This document shows, in pieces, positions 1-11,500 of a stretch of DNA of 64,000 nt (position 1 is its first letter; each line of letters opens with the position of its first letter). The translations under genes were made by a program, and so were the position numbers. The stretch comes from Bacteroidota bacterium (GTDB lineage Bacteria > Bacteroidota > Bacteroidia > AKYH767-A > OLB10). The stretch is from positions 620,001-684,000 of the forward strand of contig JADJOA010000002.1 of assembly GCA_016714005.1 (NCBI GenBank), given 5' to 3'. The notes under the pieces were generated by a model. It did no database searches. It worked only from the letters and a program-made list of their open reading frames with translations, and was not told where the DNA came from.

Positions 1-1071
1 ACAAGCACAATTGTGTAATTGTTACTGATTTTGGAGGCTTTGTTACCAATTACAAAAGTGCTACCATACACCCTGTACAGCATACGTTTACAGCACCATC
101 AAAACAAATTGCGTTTAACCGCAACCTCACAACCAATGACGGATTGCTGGCAAATTACATTTCGCAAAAATTATCGGTTACTTACCCAGAGGCTTGCAGG
201 ATTATTGCCAGCTTTGTTGCTGATTGCAATGCTGAATTAGAAAGCGGAAAAAAAATTGTTTTGAAAATATTGGCGAATTATTTTTTGATCGCGAACGTAA
301 TTTACAGTTTGTACCTCATACGGAAGTAAATTATCTGTTGGATTCTTTTGGTTTGGGCTCATTCCAGTCACCCGCTATTAAGCGAGAAGAAAGAATGATT
401 GAACTGGCAGAGATGGAAAATGTTATTCCATCTTTATCCCGAAGAAAAACAAATCGAGAATATGGCGATTGGTAGAAGTGGTTCCAGTTGCAGCGGTGCT
501 AACTTACTTTATCATTAATTCTTCGCTTACAGCTCAACTAAATACTAATTTTGCAAGCCTTAATCCGTTTGCAAATGCAAAAACAGAAGTTGTTACCCAT
601 GCTGAACAACCTTTAGCAGAACCCGCTGTAAACACAGCGGAAGGACCGGAAGTCAATAATATTTCTGAAAATAATGTTGCAACCACACTTGCAGAAAAAA
701 CAGTTGAAGAGAATCCCGCTCCCATTGTTGAACAAAAGCCTGAAGTAATTGCAGAGATTAAAACAGAAACTCCTGTGCCTGCAAAAGAAGAAAACGTGCC
801 AGTACCTGTATCGGTTAAACCTGTTATGACAAGTTCGGGAACGCATAAATTTTTTGTTATAGGCGGATGTTTTTCTATTCCTGAAAATGCAGAAAAACTT
901 GTTGCACAACTTAAAGCAGAAGGATACCCAGCACTTATTTTAGGAAAAAATGCCAAGGGCATGGATATGGTTGGTATTGCATCGGCAGTCAACAGAGGCA
1001 AAGCAGAAGAAATGTTGGGCTTTATCCAGGAAAGCGGTTACCCCGATGCCTGGCTTTTCAGGAAGAAATAA
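1..1071 (+). CDS. HU-CCDC81-like / SPOR domain protein (5' partial, two frameshifts)
   Basis: The N-terminal part (bases 3-260) reads as the prokaryotic CCDC81-type HU domain found in Bacteroidota cell-envelope proteins (VIVTDFGGFV, then NRNLTTNDGLLANYIS). One base is missing near 265; the next frame continues with NIGELFFDRERN to about 445. A second shift in an A-run leads to a hydrophobic segment (VAAVLTYFII, about 485-520), an Ala/Pro/Glu-rich linker, and a C-terminal SPOR domain (KFFVIGGCFS to PDAWLFRK). The family is thought to link the septum or envelope to peptidoglycan through SPOR. The start lies before the window. Its last 14 bases overlap the convergent pterin dehydratase gene. The breaks look like sequencing indels. 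Confidence 0.75.
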
Positions 1072-1312
1072 GTTTATCAATTTCTGCCGCTAGTTTTCTG
1101 TCTTTATCGGTTACCGTATTTCCGGCATCGTGCGTGTTTAAAGTAATAGACACCGTATTGTAAACATTACTCCAGTTAGGATGATGATTCATTTTTTCGG
1201 CAACAAAAGCCACGCGCGTCATAAATGCAAAGGCTTCGATAAAATTTTTAAACTTAAATTCTTTTTTAAGTGAGTTGCCTTCACCTGCATGTAAATTTTC
1301 TTCTTTCCACAT
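1058..1312 (-). CDS. 4a-hydroxytetrahydrobiopterin dehydratase (pterin-4a-carbinolamine dehydratase)
   Basis: An 84-residue protein carrying the PCD/DCoH signature: the MNHHPNWSNVYNTV segment holds the active-site His pair and Trp, and the C-terminal half has the expected THDAGNTVTDKD pattern. The family dehydrates 4a-hydroxytetrahydropterin during cofactor recycling for aromatic amino acid hydroxylases; no hydroxylase gene is visible nearby. The length is slightly short for the family (usually 90-110 residues), so the N-terminus may be complete or miss one strand. The reading frame is intact. The 3' end overlaps the convergent SPOR gene by 14 bases. Confidence 0.9.
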   Translation of the reverse strand: MWKEENLHAGEGNSLKKEFKFKNFIEAFAFMTRVAFVAEKMNHHPNWSNVYNTVSITLNTHDAGNTVTDKDRKLAAEIDKLISS

Positions 1313-1425
1313 GATTGTAAATGTTTATGATTGTAAAGTTACAATTTTAACAGCGCTCGTGTGATATAAAATTTAAGGATAGGTTTTTCATAGAAGATAT
1401 TTCAGCATTTTTGTTTTGATAATAG

Positions 1426-3128
1426 ATGGCGCAGCTACTTTCGGTAAGAAATCTTTCTGTAAATTTTCACTTGCACGAGCTGGTTATTGCTGCTCTAAAA
1501 AATATTTCATTTGATATTGATTACGGACAAACACTTGCCATAGTTGGGGAGAGCGGCAGCGGTAAATCTGTAACTGCACTTTCGCTGATGCAATTGGTGC
1601 AAAAGCCGGGCTTGGTTCGTGCTGATGAAATCAGTTTCAATTCAAGAAAGCAGAACAAAATCATTAACATTAGCTCCGTTGCCGAAAGAAATGGATAGCA
1701 TTCGCGGCAACGAAATTGCTATGATTTTCCAAGAGCCTATGTCATCACTTCAATCCTGTAATCAGTTGTGGTAAGCAAGTGGCAGAAGCACTAATACTCC
1801 ACAATAGAATTACGGCAAAAAAAGCAAAAGTGCAAACCATTGCTTTGTTTGAAAAAGTAAAACTACAGCAAGCTGATAAAATTTACGATTGCTATCCGCA
1901 TCAGTTAAGTGGCGGACAAAAGCAAAGGGTAATGATTGCAATGGCAATAAGTTGTAATCCTTCTCTACTTATTGCCGATGAACCAACAACAGCATTAGAT
2001 GTAACTACCCAAAAATCTATTTTACAGTTGTTAAAAGATGTGCAAAAAGAGTCGGGCATGGGCATGATTTTTATTTCGCACGATTTGGGAGTTGTTTCAC
2101 ACATTGCAGACAAAATTGCGGTGATGCGGAATGGTGAGATTGTTGAAACAAACACCAAAGAAAATATTTTTAAATCGCCTCAGCATTATTACACTAAAGG
2201 ATTGCTTGCATGCAAACCGCCATTGAACGTAAAGTTAAAAAGACTTCCTGTTGTGGACGATTTTCTATCATCAACCGGTTTTGATATTGCGGGTAATTTT
2301 ACTGAAGAAAATTCAGCAAATAATTTCCTCAACGAAAACACTTTTCTTCAAACAGAAAATTTATCAGTTGAATTTAAAAGAGAGAAGGGCATTTTCAGAA
2401 GATCAGTCGGAAAATTTAAAGCCGTTGATAATGTTTCATTACAAATAAAAAAAGGAGAAGTGCTTGGCATTGCAGGTGAAAGTGGTTCGGGCAAAACAAC
2501 TTTGGGGAGAGCAATTTTAAAACTTACACCGTTAACAGGAGGGAAAATTATTTTTAATGGAAACGATATTTCGAGTTTGGAAGAAAGTTCTTTTCGTCCG
2601 CTTCGAAAAAAAATGCAAATCATATTCCAGGATCCGTATTCATCTCTAAATCCAAAAATGACGGTGGGTAATGCAATTGAAGAAGTAGTTTCTTTTCACA
2701 AAATTGTTTCAGGCAAAGCTGAAACAAGAAATGAAACGATAAGGCTTCTCAAACAGGTTGGATTAGATGAAAATTATTGTAACCGTTACCCGCATGAATT
2801 AAGCGGAGGGCAGCGCCAGCGTATATGTATTGCGCGTGCACTTGCAGTTAAGCCTGAATTTTTAGTTTGCGATGAATGCGTTAGCGCGCTTGATGTATCA
2901 GTGCAGGCAACAATTTTAAATGTGTTAAAAGAACTAAAAGAAGAATTTAATCTAACCATGCTTTTTATTTCGCACGATTTATCGGTACTTAGTTTTATGT
3001 GTGATAGAATTGCAGTGATGAAAGATGGAAAAATAGAGGAAGAAAATACTACTGAAGAATTGTTTAATAACCCACAAAGCTCTTATACGAAACAATTGCT
3101 GGAAGCAGTGTTGGCAGTAAATGTTTGA
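1426..3128 (+). CDS. ABC transporter ATP-binding protein, two fused nucleotide-binding domains (Dpp/Opp type; two frameshifts)
   Basis: This encodes two ATPase domains in one chain, as in peptide or glutathione importers (DppD-DppF, GsiA, YejF). Domain 1 has Walker A GESGSGKS, signature LSGGQKQR and Walker B LLIADEPT. Domain 2 has GESGSGKTT, LSGGQRQR and Walker B FLVCDECVSALD, where Cys replaces the usual Pro after the catalytic Glu. Two single-base breaks, one between about 1640 and 1690 and one at about 1755 (an extra C in PMSSLNPV), split the first domain; the region between still reads GNEIAMIFQEPMSSL. No permease or binding protein gene is adjacent, so the substrate cannot be told. It ends 12 bases before the convergent gpsA. 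Confidence 0.88.
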
Positions 3129-3139
3129 TTATGCAAGAA

Positions 3140-4134
3140 TCAATTCAGCAATTCTGTAAGCGCTGCAATTTCTACACGCGCATTTTTATTCAGGTACAAA
3201 ATATTATAAACAGCATTGCATATAGGCATATCAACTTTAAATTTTTTGTTGATCTCCTGTATGCACTTTACGGCATAATAGCCTTCGGCAATCATATTCA
3301 TTTCCATTTGCGCAGCTTTAACCGAATATCCTTTGCCAATCATACTTCCAAATAACCTGTTGCGGCTAAATTGAGAATATGCTGTTACCAATAAATCACC
3401 TAAGTAAGCAGAATCATTAATGTCTCTGTTTATAGGATGGGCTTCATCAACAAATCTTTTTATTTCCCTTATGGCATTGCTTATTAGCACAGCGTGAAAA
3501 TTATCGCCATAACCCAGGCTATGACAAATACCACTTGCAATGGCAATTACATTTTTTAATACAGCACTGTATTCTGTTCCATAAATATCATCGCTTACGG
3601 TGGTTTTAATAAACCTGCATTCTAAAAGTTGAGCAAGCATTTTTGCATTTTCAACGTTGTTGCAGGCAACAGTTAAATAAGATAATCTCTCCATGGCAAC
3701 TTCCTCCGCATGGCAAGGACCTGTTACAACTCCAATATTATTTACCGGAACATTAAAAGCATGCTGAAGATATTCCCCAACAATCAATAAGTCATCGGGC
3801 ACAATTCCTTTTATGGCAGAAAATATTTTTTGCCTGCCAACTTTTCTTTGCTAATTTCTTTTAATGAATCTTTTAAAAATGCCGATGGTACAGCAAGTAT
3901 AATTATATCCGATTTTTTTAAAGCCTCAATCAGGTTATCCGTAACATTTACCTTGTCTGTATTAATAGTTACATCAGTTAAGTAACTTGGGTTGTGTTTG
4001 TTCTTTAATATAAAATCAACATTTGATTTGTTACGTAACCACCAGTTTACCCGGCAATTGTTCGAAAGAATTTTAACAAGGGCTGTTGCCCAGCTTCCTC
4101 CGCCAATAACAGAAACGTTGTTTGGTTTTTTCAT
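3140..4134 (-). CDS. gpsA: NAD(P)H-dependent glycerol-3-phosphate dehydrogenase (one frameshift)
   Basis: It makes sn-glycerol 3-phosphate from dihydroxyacetone phosphate for phospholipid synthesis. The N-terminal part (4134-3811) has the Rossmann motif VIGGGSWATALV and the DIIILAVPSAFL strand. The rest (from about 3825 down) carries GVVTGPCHAEEVA and the catalytic-domain segment AVLKNVIAIASGICHSLGYG with the conserved Lys and Asn, and it ends at about 330 residues, normal for the family. The frames join at about 3810-3830 through KIFSAIKGIVPDDL. It is transcribed away from the acyltransferase gene at 4275. Confidence 0.93.
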
Positions 4135-4274
4135 AAAATTTGGTTTGGTAAAAATGAGGTTTTTTATGATTTATAAAAAGACAGTTAAAGGCTCTGGTTA
4201 TATTGTTCAAAATTGTTGAATAAAGAATTAAAGGTGTTTTAAAATTAGCGCTTACAAACGTACTTTAGCAACCT

Positions 4275-5204
4275 ATGCAAGCCGTAATAGAACCTGTTAA
4301 CAGACAAGCTTTAAAAGCAGAGCTGAATGCTGATCGCTTTGTAAGGGCAACCAACAATGGTTCTAACGAAATTTATATTATAACGCATCACAACTCCCCT
4401 CAGGTGATGAGAGAAATAGGCAGATTGCGAGAAGTTACTTTTAGGGCAGCAGGTGGTGGCACGGGGCTTGACTGCGATATTGATGATTATGATACGATTG
4501 AAAAATGTTACAGCCAGTTAATTGTGTGGAGCCCAAAAGACGAGGAGATAGTAGGCGGTTATAGATTTATTAAATGCAAAGATGCCGGTAAAAGCAGTGA
4601 TGGGGAATACGAACTTGCTACAGCAAAGCTTTTTAAATTCTCTGACCAGTTCATTCAAAAATATTTTGATTATACTATTGAGTTGGGTCGCTCTTTTGTT
4701 CAGCCTAAATATCAGCCCAGCAACGAAAACCGCAAAGGACTTTTTTCTTTGGATAATCTTTGGGATGGATTGGGTGCTATTTTAGTTGATAACCCTGATG
4801 CGAAGTATTACTTCGGCAAAATAACCATGTACCTTCGTTTTAATCGCATGGCACGCGATTTAATTCTCACGTTTATGAACTATTATTTTCCTGATACTGA
4901 AAATTTAGTTACCCCTATTACTCCTTTGAACGTAACGCATAATGTGGAAGATTTTAAAAAAGAAATTGAAGGACAGCCGTATAAAGAAGGGCATCGTATT
5001 TTAAATCATCATGTACGTGCTCTGGGAGAAAATATTCCTCCGTTGTTTAATTCATACATGAATATTTCTCCTACTATGAAAACTTTTGGCACAGCTCTTA
5101 ACCATGGATTTGGAGATGTAGAAGAAACTGGTATACTTGTAACGTTTGCCGATATTTACGATACAAAAAAAGACAGGCACGTAAACAGCTACATAAAAAA
5201 GTAG
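4275..5204 (+). CDS. GNAT-type N-acyltransferase, OlsB/GlsB-like (putative aminolipid synthesis)
   Basis: A 309-residue intact protein resembling the OlsB/GlsB acyltransferases, which transfer a 3-hydroxy fatty acyl group to the amino group of ornithine or glycine in membrane aminolipids. Visible features are REIGRLREVTFRAAGGGTG near residue 50, an IVGGYRFIKC strand and the ELGRSFVQPKYQ motif near residue 140. In Bacteroides the partner O-acyltransferase (GlsA) is adjacent, and in many other Bacteroidota the two are fused. Here no PlsC-type partner is in the window, so the second step must be encoded elsewhere. Glycine rather than ornithine lipid is an inference from the phylum. Confidence 0.75.
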   Translation: MQAVIEPVNRQALKAELNADRFVRATNNGSNEIYIITHHNSPQVMREIGRLREVTFRAAGGGTGLDCDIDDYDTIEKCYSQLIVWSPKDEEIVGGYRFIKCKDAGKSSDGEYELATAKLFKFSDQFIQKYFDYTIELGRSFVQPKYQPSNENRKGLFSLDNLWDGLGAILVDNPDAKYYFGKITMYLRFNRMARDLILTFMNYYFPDTENLVTPITPLNVTHNVEDFKKEIEGQPYKEGHRILNHHVRALGENIPPLFNSYMNISPTMKTFGTALNHGFGDVEETGILVTFADIYDTKKDRHVNSYIKK

Positions 5205-5244
5205 CAGGGTTGCTTTTAATAACCTTTTTATCATTATCTAAAGC

Positions 5245-5847
5245 ATGCACATAAGTAAAGCAGATTTTGTTGAGAGCAATACGGATTATAAAAAATGTCC
5301 ACCCCCATTGATTCCTGAGTATGCATTTATTGTACGAAGCAATGTGGGCAAAAGTTCGCTTATAAATATGTTGTGTTTACGCAATGGTTTGGCAAAAACT
5401 TCTTCCACACCTGGCAAAACGCAACTCATTAATCATTTTAAAATTAATGATGCATGGTTTCTGGTTGATTTGCCCGGCTACGGTTATGCAAAAACCGCAC
5501 GCCACCAGCGCGAGAAGTGGAACAGGATGATTCAGGATTATATACTCAATCGCGAAAACCTGATGAATGTTTTTCTGCTGATTGACTCACGCATTCCGCC
5601 ACAGCAGAAAGACAATGACTTTATTATTTGGCTTGGAGAAAATGGTATTGCATTTAGCATTGTGTTTACAAAAACCGATCAACTTACCAAGCTAAAGTTA
5701 GAAACAAGTATTCGCACGTATCAGCAAACATTGCAAAGAGAATGGAAACAATTGCCTCCATTTTTTATAACCTCATCAGATAAAAAAACAGGACGTGATG
5801 AGTTACTTAACTACATTAAAGAGTGTAATAAGAATTTTTTGCAGTAG
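5245..5847 (+). CDS. engB: Ribosome biogenesis GTP-binding protein YsxC/EngB
   Basis: A 200-residue TrmE-Era-EngA-YihA family GTPase that helps late assembly of the large ribosomal subunit. G1 is present as RSNVGKSSLIN, followed by the switch segment SSTPGKTQLINHF, G3 DLPGYGYAK, G4 TKTD and a C-terminal SSDKKTGRDELL (G5). The first Gly of G1 (normally G-R-S-N-V-G-K-S) is replaced by Val (FIVRSNVGKSS), an unusual change that one base substitution could explain. The start at 5245 gives a normal length. It lies 40 bases after the acyltransferase gene and may be cotranscribed. It converges on pdxA. Confidence 0.9.
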   Translation: MHISKADFVESNTDYKKCPPPLIPEYAFIVRSNVGKSSLINMLCLRNGLAKTSSTPGKTQLINHFKINDAWFLVDLPGYGYAKTARHQREKWNRMIQDYILNRENLMNVFLLIDSRIPPQQKDNDFIIWLGENGIAFSIVFTKTDQLTKLKLETSIRTYQQTLQREWKQLPPFFITSSDKKTGRDELLNYIKECNKNFLQ

Positions 5848-5886
5848 TAAAACCTGGCTTTTAATATTAATAGCAGTCTTAAAAAA

Positions 5887-6955
5887 TTACCCTCTTTCGT
5901 TATGTAGTTTACCAAACTTGAGGGGATTGGCGGTTGCTTCATTATTCATATTACGTGCATTAACAATATCACAAGCTAAATAAACCGCCTCTCGAAAAGA
6001 ATCTTCGCTGGCAATATTTTTTCCGGCAATATCGTAACCCGTTCCATGGTCGGGTGAGGTGCGGATGATTGGTAACCCCGCTGTATAGTTTACTCCTGAA
6101 GTAAAAGACAATGCTTTAAAAGGAACCAAACCCTGGTCATGATACATGGCAACAACACCATCAAAACTTTTAAATTTCCCTGAACCAAAAAAACCATCGG
6201 CACTATATGGTCCGTAAACAGAAATATTGCCCGCACATTCTTTTACTGCGGGCTCAATAATTTCTATTTCCTCTTTACCAAGCAAACCACCATCTCCTGC
6301 ATGAGGATTTAAAGCAAGCACTGCTATGCGCGGTTTGCGTATGGTAAAATCGCGCTTTAGCGATTCGTTCAACACTTTAATTTTTGAAATAATTCTTTCT
6401 TTGGTTATGTTTTGTGAAATGTCCTTAACCGGCAAATGCCCTGTTACAAAAGTTATTTTAAGTTTTTCGCCCACCATGAGCATAGCATATTCGGGTGAGT
6501 TGCATGCGTTGGCAAAAAATTCTGTCTGTCCCGGAAATTTAAATTCATCGCTTTGCATATTTTTTTGTCAACAGGAGCAGTAACCACTGCATCAAGTTTT
6601 TGTCAAGCAAATCTTTTGACGCTGCCTGCAAAGATTTAATCGCATACTTGCCCACAGCAGGGTTTGATTTTCCCAAATCAATCTTCACTTCTTCTTCCCA
6701 GCAATTTATCAGGTTTACTTTTTTATTATTCGCTTCAATTATAAACCTTACCGGATTGTAATTAAACTCATTTAAGTTTAAAGTTTTGCGGTGATAAGAA
6801 ATTACTTTTGAAGAACCATAAATGACAGGCACACATGTTTGTAATATGCGTGTGTCCATAAATGCTTTCATTATTACCTCTATGCCTATGCCATTTACAT
6901 CGCCAATGGTAATTCCAATTATTGGCCTTTCGTCTGTTTCTAAAAGTGCGCTCAT
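5887..6955 (-). CDS. pdxA: 4-hydroxythreonine-4-phosphate dehydrogenase (one frameshift)
   Basis: Catalyses the NAD-dependent oxidation of 4-phosphohydroxy-L-threonine in de novo pyridoxal phosphate synthesis. The N-terminal frame (6955-6545) starts RPIIGITIGDVNGIGIEV, the usual opening. The second frame has the metal and active-site region (VTGHLPVKDI, LNPHAGDGG, then VAMYHDQGLVPFK and TSPDHGTGYDIAG). The join at about 6560-6600 reads LDAVVTAPVDKKNMQ once one base is restored. Total length of about 355 residues is normal. It lies 37 bases downstream of the aminopeptidase gene on the same strand, possibly cotranscribed. Confidence 0.93.
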
Positions 6956-6992
6956 TTTTTTTTGTTGTTGAGGATTAAGGTAATTGCTCTAT

Positions 6993-8427
6993 TTACCTAA
7001 CCACTTTATTTGATAAGAAATCTACAATCAATCTCACTCCCGTACCTGTTCCGTTTTTACCGCGATAGCTATCGGCTGCATGTAAAAACGCAGTTCCAGC
7101 AATATCAAAGTGCATGTAAGGGTAATCAATAAAATGTTCTAAAAATTTAGCAGCAGTAATCATTCCTGCTGATGGTCCGCCAATGTTTTTTATATCGGCA
7201 ATATCTGATTTTATCAGTTCGCCATAATCTTCCCACATTGGAAATTCTACCATGCGCTCAAACACATTCCACGAACTTTCAAATATTTTTTTCTTCTGTA
7301 CATCGTTTGCAGTGCTTAAAAATGCACATGCAAATTTTCCGGTGGCAACGCTTGCTGCACCAGTAAGTGTGCTAAACTCCATTACCAATTCAGGGCTGTA
7401 TTGCTTGGCATAATGCAATGCATCGGCAAGTATCATTCTTCCTTCGGCATCGGTATTTAAAACTTCAACTGTTTTGCCACTATGCATTGTTACAACATCA
7501 CCCGGAGTGTAAGCATTTTCCCCAGGGCGATTGTCTGTTGCAGGTACCAACGCTATAACGTGTAACGGTAATTTGTTTTTAGCAATAGCAAATAGACCAC
7601 ATGCAACTGCTGCCGCACCGCCCATATCGCATTTCATATAATCCATGCTGTTGGCAGTGGGTTTTAAACTTAATCCACCGGTATCGTAAACAACGCCTTT
7701 GCCAACAAGCACATAAGGCTTTTTATTTTTTGAACGCGGGTGCTTGTATTCCATTACTGTAAAAGTCGGAGGCAAATTGCTTCCCATATTTACAGCCAGC
7801 AACCCTCCCATCTTTAGCGATTCAATTTTCTTTTTATCAAAAACAGTAACTTTAAAACCTGCTTCTTTGCCCAGTGCCTCAAACTCTTTTGCCATTTGCA
7901 CTGCGTTTAAAAAACTCTGCGGCTCGTTAACCAAATCGCGTGCGCGGCAAACAGCATCACAAACATTGGTGAGTTTGTCTATATCCGTATCAGCAACTTT
8001 TCTTCCCTTAATAATTATTTCTTTAAGTGTATTGGTTTCCTTTTCGCTTTTATATTTTAGAAACTGGTAATTGGCAAGCGCCATTCCTTCTGCATAACAC
8101 AACAATTCTTCTTTCAAATCATCATTCACCAATGTTATCTTTTCCGCTTTCATACCATTAAGAGAGCTGCAAAGTACAGCGCCTTGCTTGCGGCAAAATT
8201 CTTTTACATCATGCGGTTTTTTACTTGTTTTTTCTATCCGTTGTATAAAAACAAAACGGTTAAACTGATTTACAGCAACTAATTTCTTTTTAGCAGTAAA
8301 CTCTTTTTTACAAACTGAATTTGGTCAGCAGTTAAAAGAGATTGGTCAAACTTGTTTGGGTTGGTAGTAAAAAAACAACGTTGCTTTCTTCGGGGATAGT
8401 GCTGCTCCTCTTAATTTGAATATTCAT
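6993..8427 (-). CDS. pepA: Leucyl aminopeptidase, peptidase family M17 (N-terminal frameshifts)
   Basis: The intact 386-residue C-terminal part holds the M17 metal-binding and catalytic motifs: VGKGVVYDTGGLSLKP, YMKCDMGGAAAV and the signature NTDAEGRMILADAL. Upstream on the same strand an ATG at 8427 opens MNIQIKRSSTIPEESNVVFL, and after shifts around 8310-8360 the frame continues through VNQFNRFVFIQRIEK to KPHDVKEFCRKQGAVLC and joins the long frame. This gives about 478 residues, normal for M17. It cleaves N-terminal residues from peptides as a hexameric cytosolic metallopeptidase. Without the correction the protein would appear truncated by about 90 residues. Confidence 0.9.
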
Positions 8428-8504
8428 AGAGTAAAAATTAAGGGGATGAAAATAGGTAAATGATACATCTGTTAAAAGCCATTGACAAGGCTCTTAATAA
8501 CAAG

Positions 8505-11500
8505 TTATTCGTGGTTACTTTTATTAAGCGGCAACGTTACCTGAAAAACTGTACCAACACCGGGAGAACTGTCGAAGGAAATTTTACCTCCCGAACTTTC
8601 TAAAATATTTTTAACCATTGCTAGCCCTAAACCTGAGCCCGCAGATTTGGTCGTAAAGTTTGGTGTAAATACCCTTGCCTTTACTTCCTCGTCCATACCT
8701 GTTCCATTATCTTCAATTTTTACAATTGCATCGTAATTTGTCTGCGAAAGCGTGATAGTAATTTCTCCTTTGCGAGATGGCGGAATAGATTGAATAGCAT
8801 TTTTAATAAGGTTTGAAAACACTCTTATCAATTGTTCCCTATCGGCATATACTTCGCAGGCGCCACTGCTCAGGTCAATAAAGTTGATGTTGATGTTTTC
8901 TGTTTCCTTATACAAATCAACATTTGAAATAATTACCGGGAAAAGTTCAAACGAAGAATTTTGAGCCTTTGGCATTTTAGCAAAGTTTGAAAACTCAGTG
9001 GCAATATTTGAGAGCGTATCAATTTGTTCTATCAGCGTGCTTGTTACGTGTAACAATTTCTGGCGCGTTTTGCGGATTATCCTTTATAGAGCGCTGCAAA
9101 TGCTGAACGCTTAGCTTCATTGGCGTTAGCGGATTTTTAATTTCATGTGCTACCTGCTTTGCCATTTCGCGCCATGCGCTTTCACGCTCGCTCTTTGCCA
9201 AAGCATCGGCACTCTTTGCAAGCTGGTCAACCATTTTGTTGTACTCTTCTACCAAGGCTCCAATCTCATCTTTTGCTCCCCATTCAATCAACTCATTTCG
9301 TTTTCCAAATTTTATGTTACCTAATTTTGCTGAATAAGATTAAGCGGTTTTACCAATCGGTTTGAAATGATAAATGTAAGCAGTACACTTATTGCAAAAA
9401 GCAAAACATAAATATTGATGAGTGATACAAGAAACGAACTGATTTCTTTTTTCAATTCTGTTTGCCGAGCAAAGTACGGGAGGTTAATGTAACCTATGAG
9501 TTTGTTCTCTGCATTTCGCACCGGCTCGTAAGCAGAGAGGAATGACAGCCCCCCCACATCTTCGTAATGAATAAAATTGGTGTTTTGATAATTTACTAAC
9601 TGTTCGTAAGCTCTCCGGTTCATTAAGATAGAGAGAATTTCCGGTCAAATATTTTAGATTGTGTGCTGAAGATTAAACGCCCTTTTCTGTCAAAAAGATT
9701 AAAGTCGGTTTCAAGCGTATTAGAAAGTTTAGAAAACGTTTGTGAAAAATCTTCTGCAACTGCCCCTGATAAATTTCCGTTTGCCGCCAACTCATTTTCT
9801 ATTGCAAGCAATATGGATGAAAGTTTTTCTTTTATGCGCACTTGCTGATCATCACTATACCCTTTTACAATGTAATAAATGGTTCCTCCACCAATAAGCA
9901 TAAGTGCCGCTACCACTATTACAATTACCGAAAGCTGAATACGTTTTTGAAAATTGAGTTGATACGTTAATTGAGAATTCAACAGCCGATATAAAATTAA
10001 AACACCCAAAAACATCACTGTAAGGAAAGAAAAAACATAAGAGAAAAGTGTTACCGTTTCTAACCATGTTGGGTTACGGTGAGAGATAATTACCCAATCA
10101 TTATTATCGTTTCGGTATACAAAGTGTAAATAATCTCCAAAGTTTATAAACTGCTCGTTGCGATTTACCCCATAAATTTTAGTATATGTATCTGAACTAA
10201 AAAAATAAGAAAAAGAACCAAACTGGTAGGTAAGTCTTCCATTCTGATAACGTGCATAAGAGTAATTTGAAATATCTCTGCTCACAGGCATTTTGTCAGA
10301 GATTAGTAAATCAGGAAAACCCCCGCCCTCCTGGTAAAAGCGTGAGTTTAATTCTATTACCAAAACTCCGTTTAACGAATTTAAATTTTGAGCGTCTTTA
10401 AACTGTATTAACCCCACATAAGAAATTCTACCTGTATTGGTATAAATGTAATGGAACCCATGCGTATAAGTTGGTTTTCCTTCGCGCTCTACTAAACTCT
10501 GGTAATAGTTTAAATTTTTTGTGGTGTCGTTTTGTGTAAAGTATGAAATACCATTCCTATCAAAAGCTTTTATGGTAATATCGTAACGCCCCCAGTAAAC
10601 TTCGCCAAAGTAAAGTGTGAGTATTCTTTTTTTAATTTTCTCTTCAAGGAAAGGGTTGGGAGAATTGAAATATGATTTAATGAAATTGTCTTCTTTAATT
10701 TTTTCGTCAAGTTCTCTGAATAAGTATTCAGCAATTAAATCCTGCTGGCTTTCAACTTTGTTTACTAATAGCTTTAAATTGTCTTTTTCTTTTTTCTGAT
10801 TAAAGGTGTAAATAGTGTAGGTGGCATAAATGGAAAAGGCAAATACAACAAGAAGAGACCTGCCAAGGGAAAGGGCCTTTTTAGAGGTAAAGCGTATGTA
10901 CGCTGTAAAAAGAATTAAAAAAGTTGGTTAGTACAAATGAGCTTACTCCATAATTATAAAACACTTCATTATCTCTGAGCAAAATCAGTAATCCTAAAAA
11001 CAACCCTTGCGTAATTAAAAACAAAAGCACAAGCAATGGAATAGCAAAAAGTGTTTTGCGCGCAAAACGGACTGTACCCTCACAAACAAGGTAGAACGTA
11101 AACAGCAAAGTACCAATAATGATAAATCCTATCAGGCTGAAAGAAGTCAGTTCGAATATGTTGTTTACGTTAAAGGAAATTTTTGAATTAATGATTAAGC
11201 CGCTTATCAGGTAATTGATAAAAACAGAAAACAGAAAAGTGGTGAGCATGGTAAATATGAGCACCAGTGCAAAAAGAATTTTGTTTTTACGCAGGTATGG
11301 AACATTGTTTCTGTCTTTAAAGTAGTAATAGAAAAAAAGTACAAACATGCTTAGCACAATTATGCTTAGCAGAAAATCGCCCAGTGAGCCCAGAAAAAAA
11401 GAACTTGCATAAAACTGCGGGTTAAACATAGGTGAGTTGTACAATAGGTAAGGAAAATGAAAGTGAATGGTAACTAACCTTACTACAACCAGAAGCAAAA

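Noticed and set aside
534..1001. Minus-strand frame opposite the SPOR gene
   Set aside because: The plus strand encodes a recognisable SPOR domain, so this is a shadow.
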